From JAEXOD01 sp963667875 (lineage in GTDB: Bacteria > Bacteroidota > Ignavibacteria > Ignavibacteriales > Melioribacteraceae): DNA of 64,000 nucleotides. Within the stretch, counting starts at the first letter, position 1. Every line of letters begins with the position of its first letter. A model generated the notes under the pieces. The model was not told the origin of the DNA, did not search any database, and saw only the letters and a program-made list of their open reading frames with translations. The stretch lies in the NCBI GenBank assembly GCA_963667875.2, contig CAXXGC010000013.1, positions 639,010-703,009 on the forward strand. Direction: 5' to 3'. The position numbers and the translations under genes were made by a program. Below are positions 16,712-26,147 of the stretch, one piece after another.

Positions 16712-19522
16712 TTAGAATCTCAAGCTTAGTCCGAATTTCATGTTTCGTCTGGTTAAATATCTAGCAGGATTATATGGATATGCATTTACCGGAGCTTGTA
16801 AGTCCGGATATAATGGGTCATTCCAAGTAGATGGAGTTGCATCACCATATTCATATGCTTTTCCTGTAGCCGGATTAATAATTGCTGAGTTATCTGTATC
16901 AAATATGTTATTTACTTCAACAAAGACTGAAAATTTAAGATTGCCAATTTTAAAGTATTTTTCAAAATTAGCATCAACATAAAACCAGTTATCTGCAATT
17001 TCACCATATCTATTACTTTTATCCGATTCATATTCCGGTCTTCCTTCCGAATCAAAACTACCGGTAAATATATATGGAGTATAACGTTTACCTGACTGGA
17101 AAAAAGCTCTTAAATATAAATTGTAATCATCTAAGATACCTTCACCAAAATCAAATAATGGTTTTCCTTTTTCTACGTAAAAGTTTAAATTTGCTGCAAT
17201 AGTCATTGGTCTATCCCAAGATACGTATTCTTCTTTTACGCTTTCATCCAAATCTCCTTGGAGAACAAGAACACCTTCATCAGCCGATGAACTTTTTCCT
17301 GTAACAATTGCATATGTGAAAGAAAACATTCCCGAAAACCATTTGCCTATTCTTTTCTTATATTCTAATTCAAGACCTCTTGAACGTGCATAATCCATAT
17401 TTGCATAGGTAATAAATGATTGAGTTGCAAAACGGGCTGATGTAATTTTTGCAGTTCTTGTGCGGATATAATCAAAAATATCTTTATAATAAGCTGTAAT
17501 TGTTAATACATCATCCTGCGAAAATTGTGTTTTTAATCCTAGTTCATAAGCAACCGTAGTTTCAGGGTTCAAATTTGGATTACCAAATTTTTGGAATGAA
17601 GACTGAGCGCTTGAAGGACTTAATTTAGCATAAACAAATTGAGGATTAGGCCATTTACTAAAGTGTCCATACGAGAAAAATAAAATCTGATTATCAGTAA
17701 CAGGATGCGATATACCTAAACGAGGACTTAATCTTGCTTTAAATCTTCTATTACCAAACCATCCGTAAGTATCATCCATATATGCTTGACGAGTTTCATC
17801 TGGTATTGTTATTACATCTTTGTTACCTACGGCATCATCAACATATTTACCCGGGAACCAATAATCCAAACGTAAACCGAAGTTTAATATCATACCGCTG
17901 AAATTAATGTTATCCTGAGCATAAAATGATCCTTTTGCAGGGTGAACTTTATAAATATCATTATTTAGTCCAAGTGTACCAATCCATGGTTTATAAATAT
18001 CTATAACCTGCATTTCTTGGAATATTGCGTTAAAACCAGCTTTAAATTTATTTTTTTCATCAAAAAAGCTTGTCAAATCACCTTTAACAGAAAATTCGTT
18101 TAGATAATGATCTCTCCATGTAAAAGGATTGCCAACATCCCAAAAACCATCACCAGGAATTACACCAACTGTATCACGTCCAAGATTATAATATTCAATT
18201 GGAAATGTTACAATATCCTTTGGCTCTTCATATTGGTACCAATATTTACCATTAGCATCTGCACGCATTGTTGAAAAGAAATGGTTAAATTTCAATTCAT
18301 AAAACGTTTTTGAATTTAATGTATGTGTAATACTAATTGTATTGTACTTATTATTATGAGTAAATGTATTAGCATTATCCAAAATATTTTGGAATTCATA
18401 CTGATAACCAGGACTTGGTTCAACATACTCTAAATTTGATTGAAGAGATTGTGAGTTTTGGTTTATGTTTACAGATTGATTATAAGAATATTGTACTTTA
18501 AATGTAGAACTAAATTTATAAGTCAATTTAAATAACCAAAACCAGCTATTTTCGGCCCTAGGTGCAAACTTAGTACCATAAAAAGTTGATGAGTTCAACT
18601 GTGTTGCGGTAGATTTATTATAACCTTGAGTAATACCATCGGTAATACCCATATAAAAACTGCCGAAAAATGTTAAATCACCTGGAATTTTTAATCCAAG
18701 TTCAGGTAAAATATATTTAGTTAATGGTTCAGGTCCACTGAAGTTACTTTCAAGTACATCAGTATTAAAAACATGATTCGATTCTTTTGAACCGAAGTTA
18801 TCACGTTTGTATGACAATGAACCCGTATATTTTTCGCCGCCTTCTCTTGTTTTAACGTTAACAACACCGCTAGTTGCATCACCATATTCAGCATTGTAAC
18901 CACCGGTTATAACGTCTACTTCTTCAATAGAGTTTGAACTTAATTGAAGACCAAATCCGGTTCCGGCTAATGGATCTTGAATAGAAACACCATCTAATAA
19001 AAATGCGTTTTCGTAAGATCTGCCACCACGAATATGTATCGAGTTATCCGATTTTACTACACCGGATTGTTGTGTAACCAAATCGTTAATGTTTTCTATA
19101 ACTGCAACTTCAATATCCTGTTTTGTTATAGTTCTTTTACTTTGTGTTTCGTCAACTTCAACTAATGGTTTGTCACCAACAATTATAATATCTTGTTCCA
19201 TTGTTAAAGCCGTTTCACTCATATCAACGTCAAGTTTAGTTGTTTTATCGGCTTGTATTTTAATACCGGTAAACTGCATTATTTTGTAACCGATAAACGA
19301 AACTTCAACTGTATAGGTACCCGGATTAACTCTTTCAATTGCAAACTTTCCATCATAATTGGAAGCAGCACCATAATAAGTACCTTTTAATGTAACATTC
19401 ACACCAGGCAACATTTCTTTTGTAACTGCATCGCGAATAAGACCTTCGATACGGCCTTTTTCTTGAGCAATTAAAGACATTTGCAGGATGAGAATAAATA
19501 GTATTATAAAATTCTTTCTCAT
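16712..19522 (-). CDS. TonB-dependent receptor with CarboxypepD-reg-like N-terminal domain
   Basis: The 936-residue protein has a signal peptide (1-19) and a carboxypeptidase-regulatory-like beta domain (about 22-100). A plug domain follows (about 120-230) with GVVKSDNSIHIRGGRSYEN, FLLDGVSIQDPL and GGYNAEYGDATSGVVNV. The long 22-strand barrel ends in FGLSLRF with a terminal Phe. The layout is SusC-like in the plug, but no SusD partner is present; the lipoprotein encoded just upstream may take that place. Its ATG overlaps the lipoprotein stop by 4 bp (ATGA). The transported substrate is not evident; the operon context (OB-fold protein, PLD nuclease) suggests nucleic-acid fragments as one hypothesis. 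Confidence 0.93.
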   Translation of the reverse strand: MRKNFIILFILILQMSLIAQEKGRIEGLIRDAVTKEMLPGVNVTLKGTYYGAASNYDGKFAIERVNPGTYTVEVSFIGYKIMQFTGIKIQADKTTKLDVDMSETALTMEQDIIIVGDKPLVEVDETQSKRTITKQDIEVAVIENINDLVTQQSGVVKSDNSIHIRGGRSYENAFLLDGVSIQDPLAGTGFGLQLSSNSIEEVDVITGGYNAEYGDATSGVVNVKTREGGEKYTGSLSYKRDNFGSKESNHVFNTDVLESNFSGPEPLTKYILPELGLKIPGDLTFFGSFYMGITDGITQGYNKSTATQLNSSTFYGTKFAPRAENSWFWLFKLTYKFSSTFKVQYSYNQSVNINQNSQSLQSNLEYVEPSPGYQYEFQNILDNANTFTHNNKYNTISITHTLNSKTFYELKFNHFFSTMRADANGKYWYQYEEPKDIVTFPIEYYNLGRDTVGVIPGDGFWDVGNPFTWRDHYLNEFSVKGDLTSFFDEKNKFKAGFNAIFQEMQVIDIYKPWIGTLGLNNDIYKVHPAKGSFYAQDNINFSGMILNFGLRLDYWFPGKYVDDAVGNKDVITIPDETRQAYMDDTYGWFGNRRFKARLSPRLGISHPVTDNQILFFSYGHFSKWPNPQFVYAKLSPSSAQSSFQKFGNPNLNPETTVAYELGLKTQFSQDDVLTITAYYKDIFDYIRTRTAKITSARFATQSFITYANMDYARSRGLELEYKKRIGKWFSGMFSFTYAIVTGKSSSADEGVLVLQGDLDESVKEEYVSWDRPMTIAANLNFYVEKGKPLFDFGEGILDDYNLYLRAFFQSGKRYTPYIFTGSFDSEGRPEYESDKSNRYGEIADNWFYVDANFEKYFKIGNLKFSVFVEVNNIFDTDNSAIINPATGKAYEYGDATPSTWNDPLYPDLQAPVNAYPYNPARYLTRRNMKFGLSLRF

Positions 19523-21069
19523 AAGCTTAAGCCAAATTCATCAAAGAATACTTTTTCTATTAATTGCGATACTGTTCCGGCATTACCATCACAAAGATGC
19601 AGCGGCAGACCAATAAAGAACAGTGTTTTTGTTCTATCCATAAAAGCTATATTGCCATTAAGCTGACTGCTTGAAACATCATATACTTTATAAGCAGAAG
19701 AAACATTTGGTGCGTAAGTACGAACCCAGGAAATTGTAGTTGATGTTTTTAATGTCGGATAACCTGCAATACCGATTGAAGGTAATAAAGATGCGCCTAA
19801 CAATAAAAAGCTTAATGGTTTCTTTTGACCTAAAGAATCAATTGGTAAAAAGTTTTGTAAGTACGACTGGTCAAATGGGAATGTATCACTTGAATCCTGA
19901 AATACCATTGAAAAAGCGATTTTTCCGCCTGTTTGAATAAATTTTTGTGTTGATATTGCAGCCAAATCCATTGATGGACTATTATCAGTATACCAATAAA
20001 TATATTTAAATAATTTCATTGTTTCTAAAAATGTAATACTTTGATATGGAAGTTTAGTGGTTTCAACATTAAACTCGTCATATTTATCAACCAACATTCC
20101 GCCGCGTAAGCCATTAAATAATGTGCTGTAAAAACTGGAAGCATTAGTTCCTGTATAATCATCAATAACTAAAAGTTTGCCTTTTGGTTTTTTTACATAC
20201 CATGAAGTAGCTAAATCGGGTAAAAATGCAAAGTTCGATTTTGCACCGCTTATGTCAACAGCTTGAATAAAAATTCGGTTATTATCATCTAACTTTAGAC
20301 CACTAAGTTTTTCAGTTTGAATACCTGATTCAGAGCCGTCTAATAAAATTTCCATAGTTGGATTTGATTGATTATAATTTTTACAACGTAAAGTTACTAA
20401 TCGAGCACTCCCTTTAATAGTAACAAAGCTAGTTGTATCATTTAACGCAATGTTAATACCTACTATCGATTCATCCCCGTCCAAATCGGAAGCTTCCCAA
20501 CCAACTGTAATTACCGGGTAAGAAACAGAAGGTAAAACAGAAACTTTATTCCATTTAATAACAGGGGCTGTATTTTTAATAGGGAATTTTAATTCAGCCG
20601 GAGTTGGATCGATATTTCCCCAATCTGTAAATTTTTCGCCCGAATTATAAACTCCGTCATTATTAGCATCAACAAAAGGTTCGCCTCCAATATCAACAGT
20701 ATTTAAAATAACATGTGCATCATAAACACCATTACCCATATTATCTATTGCTGAAACTTTAAATACATAATTTGTATCAACTGTTCCAATTGGTAATGAG
20801 AATGTGCTGTCGTTACTTGTTGTGTAATGCCATTGGGTGTCTATACCTTCCCACTTGAAAATATAACCTATAACCAAACCATCGGTATCATCACTCCACC
20901 AATGGACAGTCAGTTTGCTTTTTTGTTGATTTAAATCTGCACCCTGGTTAGGATACAAAAATAAAAAAGTATCAGGTGATTTATCACCTTTTTTCGAATC
21001 TGTTATATCATCACTACAGCTGATTAAAAACAGAAACGACATTAAAATCAAAATGTAATATTTAGTCAT
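19519..21069 (-). CDS. large lipoprotein, putative partner of the TonB-dependent receptor
   Basis: The start at the ATG complementary to 21067-21069 gives a lipoprotein signal with lipobox (LFLISC, Cys near residue 18); the frame remains open 17 codons upstream. About residues 30-120 look like an Fn3 beta domain, followed by VDANNDGVYNSGEKFTDW, a calcium-loop-like motif. A second beta domain covers about 165-270. The C-terminal half has an alpha/beta region (GKLLVIDDYTGTN, KLFKYIYWYTDNSPSMDL) reminiscent of GATase-like folds. The stop overlaps the receptor start (ATGA), a strong sign of a functional pair. It is not recognisable as SusD. Function unknown. Confidence 0.75.
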   Translation of the reverse strand: MTKYYILILMSFLFLISCSDDITDSKKGDKSPDTFLFLYPNQGADLNQQKSKLTVHWWSDDTDGLVIGYIFKWEGIDTQWHYTTSNDSTFSLPIGTVDTNYVFKVSAIDNMGNGVYDAHVILNTVDIGGEPFVDANNDGVYNSGEKFTDWGNIDPTPAELKFPIKNTAPVIKWNKVSVLPSVSYPVITVGWEASDLDGDESIVGINIALNDTTSFVTIKGSARLVTLRCKNYNQSNPTMEILLDGSESGIQTEKLSGLKLDDNNRIFIQAVDISGAKSNFAFLPDLATSWYVKKPKGKLLVIDDYTGTNASSFYSTLFNGLRGGMLVDKYDEFNVETTKLPYQSITFLETMKLFKYIYWYTDNSPSMDLAAISTQKFIQTGGKIAFSMVFQDSSDTFPFDQSYLQNFLPIDSLGQKKPLSFLLLGASLLPSIGIAGYPTLKTSTTISWVRTYAPNVSSAYKVYDVSSSQLNGNIAFMDRTKTLFFIGLPLHLCDGNAGTVSQLIEKVFFDEFGLSL

Positions 21070-21124
21070 AAAATTACTGCTTAAATTTAGAAATAAGGGG
21101 GGTATAATTCTACCCCCCACATAA

Positions 21125-23236
21125 TTATTTCATCAAAATCATTTTTTTAATTGAACTGAAATTTCCTGCTTCTACTCTATAGAAATATACACCGCTTGAT
21201 AAATTAGCTGCATTAAATACAACTTGATGATTACCGCGATTTAAATTACTATTAACTAATGTTCTAATTTCTTGTCCTAATGAATTGTATACTTTTAATG
21301 TTACAAATGCATTTTCAGGTATTGAAAATTGAATTTTAGTTGAAGGGTTAAATGGATTTGGATAGTTTTGGCTAACAACAAATGAATTAGGTAATGTATT
21401 TATTTCTTCATCAACACCAACCGAAACATGATCAACAAAATCTTCATTTTTCCTAGGAATTAATTTATAATTGCTATAAGAGAAATATAAAATACCGGTC
21501 AATGATCCAAACTTATCATTTGTTCTAACTCGATATGATGAATTTTCTAATGAAGCATCCCAGAAGTTATTATAATCATTTCCGCCATCCTGTAATTCAA
21601 CTCTGGTTTGGATATTGCTTGCATCAGCAACCAAAATTTCTCCAAAGTTATTTGCTACCGGGCCTGAATCGCCATCAGCATTATCATCAATTACAGTTAA
21701 AGTATCATATTTTACTAAAACACCTTCGTACGATTCAGCAGGTAAAGTACTGCCAACACTTGTTCCAATTAATTGGGTCGAGATATTAGTAGCTTCAGGA
21801 ACTGCTACACCTGTAGCGGTAACTACTGCAACAGTAGCATCATCTAAACCTTTAATTTCAGTTACGTTATAATTTTCGTAAACTGCACCTGTTACGGTAA
21901 CAGCATCACCTCTGTGTAATTTTAATACTTCGGTACCATATAATTTTATACCGCTCCAAGGACCTGTTCCATCCTGTAAATAAACTTGGGCTGAACTGAA
22001 TGTACCATCAACTAAATCAGTTGTATCGCAAGTAATAACACCGCTGACAGTTACGTTATAACCATTATAACCACTATAACCGCTGCCAAAAGGACTATAT
22101 TGAATATCTTTAATTGTTAATGCTCTATTTAATACATGATAAAAATATAAACCTGTTGTTGTATTTGTAGGATTTGTAGAAACCGCATTATTATTATCTT
22201 TTGCTTCTAAATAATAAGCAATTAAAGATTCTGCTGCCTGACCCGGAACTGTGCAGGAATAAATAGAATCACCTACAGTTGCTGCAGCCATATCTAAACT
22301 TTGGTAATTACCTGTTTCAGAAGTTTTGTAATATAATTTTGCACTTGCAATAGTTCCGTCCGGATCTTTAATTTTTGCGGAAACAACTACCGGTTCGTTT
22401 AAAGCTGCATAAACTTTATTTCTTGTTACGTTTGAAATACGTGGAGGTATTACGTTTCCAAGTTTAATATCATCATAATAACATGGGTTGATAATAAACC
22501 AACCGTTTGCTAAATTATTTCTTGTTTCAACATAACCTCTAACATATTCCAATTTTGTTCCTGCTATTGGGGCTGCTGCAGAGTTAATCCATGTTGAGGC
22601 ACGTCCAATTACAACTTGGGTACCGTTTTCATCAAATACCGTAAAACTTCCGCCGCCTGTTGTACCAGGATCGGATGTAGTTACATTACGGAGTTCAACA
22701 TACATTCCTTCCCATTTTTCAGCTTTATAAACAGGAGCAAATGTTCCAACTTGAGCTAATGAATCTAATGTTAATACTACCGGTTTTGGACGATTGGTAA
22801 ATCCAATTAAATCCGCAGCTGTAAACTCAATTACGTTAAATTGTGTTGTTGTGTAGTACTCTTTTACATAACCTTTTAATTTAACAACAGCACCTGTATC
22901 AAGTAATTTAAAATCGGATGCGTCAGTACCCATGTATTTAACTACCAAACCTGAATATTCTCTGTCAAATTCATCTTGTAATAATAAACCTGAACCACCT
23001 ACTCTCATAATATAATTACTATCAGGATTTGCGCCATAATATGGAGCAACTTGAACAACACCGGTTACAATTACTGTATCACCTTCGTAAGGTGAAAAAT
23101 AATCGTGTGGAGCCGTATTAAGCGAATCCAAACTAATATATTGAATATTTCTAATTGTCACTTCAGGATAAGTTTGTGCAAACATCTGTCCGCATACCAA
23201 AATTATCATCGCTGCAAAAAATAATTTTAACTTCAT
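21125..23236 (-). CDS. T9SS-exported protein with tandem OB-fold-like domains
   Basis: The 703-residue protein carries a signal peptide (MKLKLFFAAMIILVCGQMFAQ). Two OB-fold-like domains follow: about 25-150 (YEGDTVIVTGVV, GSGLLLQDE) and about 370-480 (IKDIQYSP, YNVTVSGVITCD, GDAVTVTGAVYENYN). These resemble the nucleic-acid-binding domains in front of secreted nucleases. A beta domain at about 270-360 lies between them. The C-terminus is a type A sorting module (NYPNPFNPSTKIQF to IKKMILMK). No catalytic motif is visible. The same OB-fold style occurs in the PLD-family nuclease five genes downstream, so binding of nucleic acid for that enzyme is possible but unproven. Confidence 0.83.
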   Translation of the reverse strand: MKLKLFFAAMIILVCGQMFAQTYPEVTIRNIQYISLDSLNTAPHDYFSPYEGDTVIVTGVVQVAPYYGANPDSNYIMRVGGSGLLLQDEFDREYSGLVVKYMGTDASDFKLLDTGAVVKLKGYVKEYYTTTQFNVIEFTAADLIGFTNRPKPVVLTLDSLAQVGTFAPVYKAEKWEGMYVELRNVTTSDPGTTGGGSFTVFDENGTQVVIGRASTWINSAAAPIAGTKLEYVRGYVETRNNLANGWFIINPCYYDDIKLGNVIPPRISNVTRNKVYAALNEPVVVSAKIKDPDGTIASAKLYYKTSETGNYQSLDMAAATVGDSIYSCTVPGQAAESLIAYYLEAKDNNNAVSTNPTNTTTGLYFYHVLNRALTIKDIQYSPFGSGYSGYNGYNVTVSGVITCDTTDLVDGTFSSAQVYLQDGTGPWSGIKLYGTEVLKLHRGDAVTVTGAVYENYNVTEIKGLDDATVAVVTATGVAVPEATNISTQLIGTSVGSTLPAESYEGVLVKYDTLTVIDDNADGDSGPVANNFGEILVADASNIQTRVELQDGGNDYNNFWDASLENSSYRVRTNDKFGSLTGILYFSYSNYKLIPRKNEDFVDHVSVGVDEEINTLPNSFVVSQNYPNPFNPSTKIQFSIPENAFVTLKVYNSLGQEIRTLVNSNLNRGNHQVVFNAANLSSGVYFYRVEAGNFSSIKKMILMK

Positions 23237-23245
23237 ATTACACCT

Positions 23246-25333
23246 TTATTTGATTACTAAAAATTTTCCTGTTTTAATTTCACCGTTTGCTTTATCTTTA
23301 ACGGTAAATAAATATAATCCGGTTGCAACTGCCTGGTCATCATCAGTAACCAAATCCCAAGGATGTTCACCTCCGGTCATTGTTTGTGTTCCGTCTTTTG
23401 CATATATTTCAAACCATCTTACATCCGAACCATTGCTGGCTGAATTATGATCAATTACTTTTACAATATCACCTGATAAAGTATAAATAGTAATTTCACA
23501 TTCAGCCGGAAGATTATAAAAATATATTTTTCTTAATCTTTCTGACGATCCATCCCAATAAGCTTCGCCGTAATATGGATTTGGATAAACTCCAATTTTT
23601 ACGTTAGCATCACTTGTTGGTAAAGTTCCCGGTAAAACACGTTGAGCGTTTGATAATAAAGATGATTCGAGACTGCCTAAATTATTTTCTTTATCACCTT
23701 CATCAAATGCAGTAACTGCAAAAGTATATTGCCAGCCGTTTAACAAGTTATCAATTTCAAATTTATATCTGTATTGAGTGTCATCATTAGGAAAAATTAC
23801 CGGTTCTGAAAGTTCACCATAACCAAAACCCGTATTATATCCAATGTCATTTCCCATTGAATCAAATTCGGCAAGCTGAACCAAAGAATTAGTAATATTT
23901 TGAGATTCTGTTAAATCATAACCTGCGTTTGTTCTGTATAAACGGTAACCTTCAAAATCTTTTTTACCTGATATTGGGTCAATTGAATCTTCTGCACGTT
24001 TATCCCAATAAATAGTAATTTTTTGATTACCCGGAACAACTTTTACTTTAGGAGAAGTTGGAGGTGCAGGTAATATATAACGAGTGATAACACCGTTTGC
24101 ATCGGAATCTTCACCCGGATCTAAAATACCGTTTCCGTTTCTATCTTCACCGTTATATGCACGAATTGCCCAAGTAGCATTGGCATATAAATTAAATTTT
24201 TGTTGTTCTGAATCTAAACTTGCCAAATCAGAACCAAATTTTTTAGCCGCAACAAAAGCAAAAGTAACATTTATTGAATCTCCCGGAGCAATACTTTTAA
24301 AAGGTCCTGCTGCAAGCATTAATGAACGGTTACTTGATTGTTTAAGAATAGCAGGATCGATTCCTTGTCCATAACGGTTGCTTCCGCCAAAATAACCGGC
24401 TAATTTTCTGTATCTTTCAATATCGGTTGTGGGAGCAAAAAAGTTAGGATTTGAAGTATTACGATATTGCCAAGTTACAAAATTAACACTATCGTAAGGT
24501 ATATTTGCACCTAAAAATTGAACACCAATATAACTATCAGTAAAACCAACATCACCGGTTGCATCAAATTCGTAAGCAATGTCTAACGAGTCATTAAATC
24601 CATCGCCTCCTTTATTAAAAAATGTTCCGCCTGTTCTTGGTGAAGTTATATTTGTATTTCTAACTACTGCATCAGTCCACAAACCTACATAAACACTATC
24701 AATATATTTTGCTGTAGTATTTTTTATCCAATAATTCATTATCACAAAAAAGTTGGCAAATGGAAAGTTCCATGCATACGATTCATGACGGACTGCAACA
24801 CCAATTGGTTCATGATCCGTAATTATTTCACCGTTGCTTAGATACTTATTAGTATCTGAATATTCCATAAAAAAATCTTGATGTGATATTGCTGCCGGAC
24901 TAAAAAATTTAGAATCAAGTAAACTTGATCTTTCAATTACTTTTTGCCCGCTTGAGTTGGTAAATTCTTGACCACCACCTCTTACAGAAACTGATGATGC
25001 ATCAACTACACCGGTACTTACCCATGGACCTGTTACTCTTCCTTGTCCGTTTGCACCGGTACTTTTGTAATAAGCACCTATCCATAAACCTCCATCGTAT
25101 ATATGCTCAATTCCGCTTCCTAAAGGGAATTCGCAAGATGGCTGGGTAGGCCATTTTGAAAAACCATGACCATAAGTACCAAAATTGGTTATTGTTAATC
25201 CAATATTACCAATATTAGTATATTTCGAGTTATCGTCATCAAGTATTTTGTTAAATTTGCCCTTCTGATCATCATCAAACCTAAAAGCAACCAACAACAA
25301 AAATGATAACACTACAATAATTTTGTATTTCAT
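23246..25333 (-). CDS. large secreted protein with Fn3 region and FlgD-like C-terminal domain
   Basis: The 695-residue protein opens with a short signal sequence (MKYKIIVVLSFLLLVAF). It has a beta-rich N-terminal half with aromatic/Gly motifs (GLWIGAYY, GHGFSKWP), then a DRNGNGILDPGEDSDANG stretch that looks like a calcium-binding loop. An Fn3 domain covers about 430-555. The C-terminal module (NPYYGEAYWDG, ITIYTLSGDIVKVI, GLYLFTVKD, GKFLVIK) resembles a FlgD/T9SS sorting domain without the NYPNPFNP motif. It is the first gene of the seven-gene surface operon, 9 bp before the OB-fold protein. Function unknown; an outer-surface or matrix role is likely. Confidence 0.75.
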   Translation of the reverse strand: MKYKIIVVLSFLLLVAFRFDDDQKGKFNKILDDDNSKYTNIGNIGLTITNFGTYGHGFSKWPTQPSCEFPLGSGIEHIYDGGLWIGAYYKSTGANGQGRVTGPWVSTGVVDASSVSVRGGGQEFTNSSGQKVIERSSLLDSKFFSPAAISHQDFFMEYSDTNKYLSNGEIITDHEPIGVAVRHESYAWNFPFANFFVIMNYWIKNTTAKYIDSVYVGLWTDAVVRNTNITSPRTGGTFFNKGGDGFNDSLDIAYEFDATGDVGFTDSYIGVQFLGANIPYDSVNFVTWQYRNTSNPNFFAPTTDIERYRKLAGYFGGSNRYGQGIDPAILKQSSNRSLMLAAGPFKSIAPGDSINVTFAFVAAKKFGSDLASLDSEQQKFNLYANATWAIRAYNGEDRNGNGILDPGEDSDANGVITRYILPAPPTSPKVKVVPGNQKITIYWDKRAEDSIDPISGKKDFEGYRLYRTNAGYDLTESQNITNSLVQLAEFDSMGNDIGYNTGFGYGELSEPVIFPNDDTQYRYKFEIDNLLNGWQYTFAVTAFDEGDKENNLGSLESSLLSNAQRVLPGTLPTSDANVKIGVYPNPYYGEAYWDGSSERLRKIYFYNLPAECEITIYTLSGDIVKVIDHNSASNGSDVRWFEIYAKDGTQTMTGGEHPWDLVTDDDQAVATGLYLFTVKDKANGEIKTGKFLVIK

Positions 25334-26147
25334 ACGCCAAATATTTGATTAAAAATTCTTTATTTAAAAAAGTTTAATTAACTTGACAATATACGAATAT
25401 AAATTAAATTTTTATAAAAATATTTTTAGAAATTAAAAATATTTTGTCTACTCAAATTGTGTGAAATATTTTTAGAAATCAATTCAAAAATATTGCCCCA
25501 ATTAATACAGTTGCTTAAGTAAACTATTTGTTTTTGTGTAATTTTGGAAACGATAATGATTCTAAATATTTTTTTTAATTCCTCATTTTTGGCAGCATAA
25601 TATATTATATATTACAATTTTATAGATTTTGCGCCTTTATATTATTTAGATAAATTTTTCTTTCCGGATTTATTTTTATAAAACACAAAAAGGGTTCATA
25701 TTCAATTTTTGTTTATTTCATTTAGTGTAAATAATCAAAACACAGATAAATAAAACGGGGATTATTAAACCGAAAAACGTTAATAGCGAATAACCATTCA
25801 TCAATATGAATAGATATGTATTTTGGCAAATATTGGGTATTGTTTTTTGCTCTAAAACTCAATAAGAAAGTAAAAAAATAAAAATGAAGTAAATTTGGTT
25901 TTTATCTTTGCTCAATTAATTTTAATACAAAAATTAGTTAGAAACGATTTTATTTTTGTTTACCGACTTATGAAATTATTTATTTGGGGATCTTTTGTAT
26001 ATTCTATTCCGGGATGACACCAAACCGTAAATAATTTTTACTTATTTACGGTTTTATTTGAATCTTATAATTGAAAGGTTAGAATTAAAAATCAAATTAA
26101 TTTGTATGTATCATCTGCAACCTGATATTGCAAATTATAATTCATAA
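25334..26147. other. AT-rich intergenic region, no gene seen
   Basis: The 814 bp between the surface operon and the beta-helix gene contain only very short open frames. It must hold the promoter of the surface operon (minus strand), but no convincing box was found. A diverged direct repeat is visible at about 25418-25446 and 25464-25495, both with ATATTTTTAGAAAT followed by an AAAATATT block. A 13-bp hairpin lies at 26022-26054. Confidence 0.6.
26022..26054. terminator. possible terminator hairpin
   Basis: A perfect 13-bp stem (AAACCGTAAATAA with TTATTTACGGTTT) with a 7-nt loop lies about 94 bp downstream of the beta-helix gene on the minus strand. No strong U-tract follows on either strand, so it may be a weak terminator or an RNA-processing hairpin. 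Confidence 0.45.
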
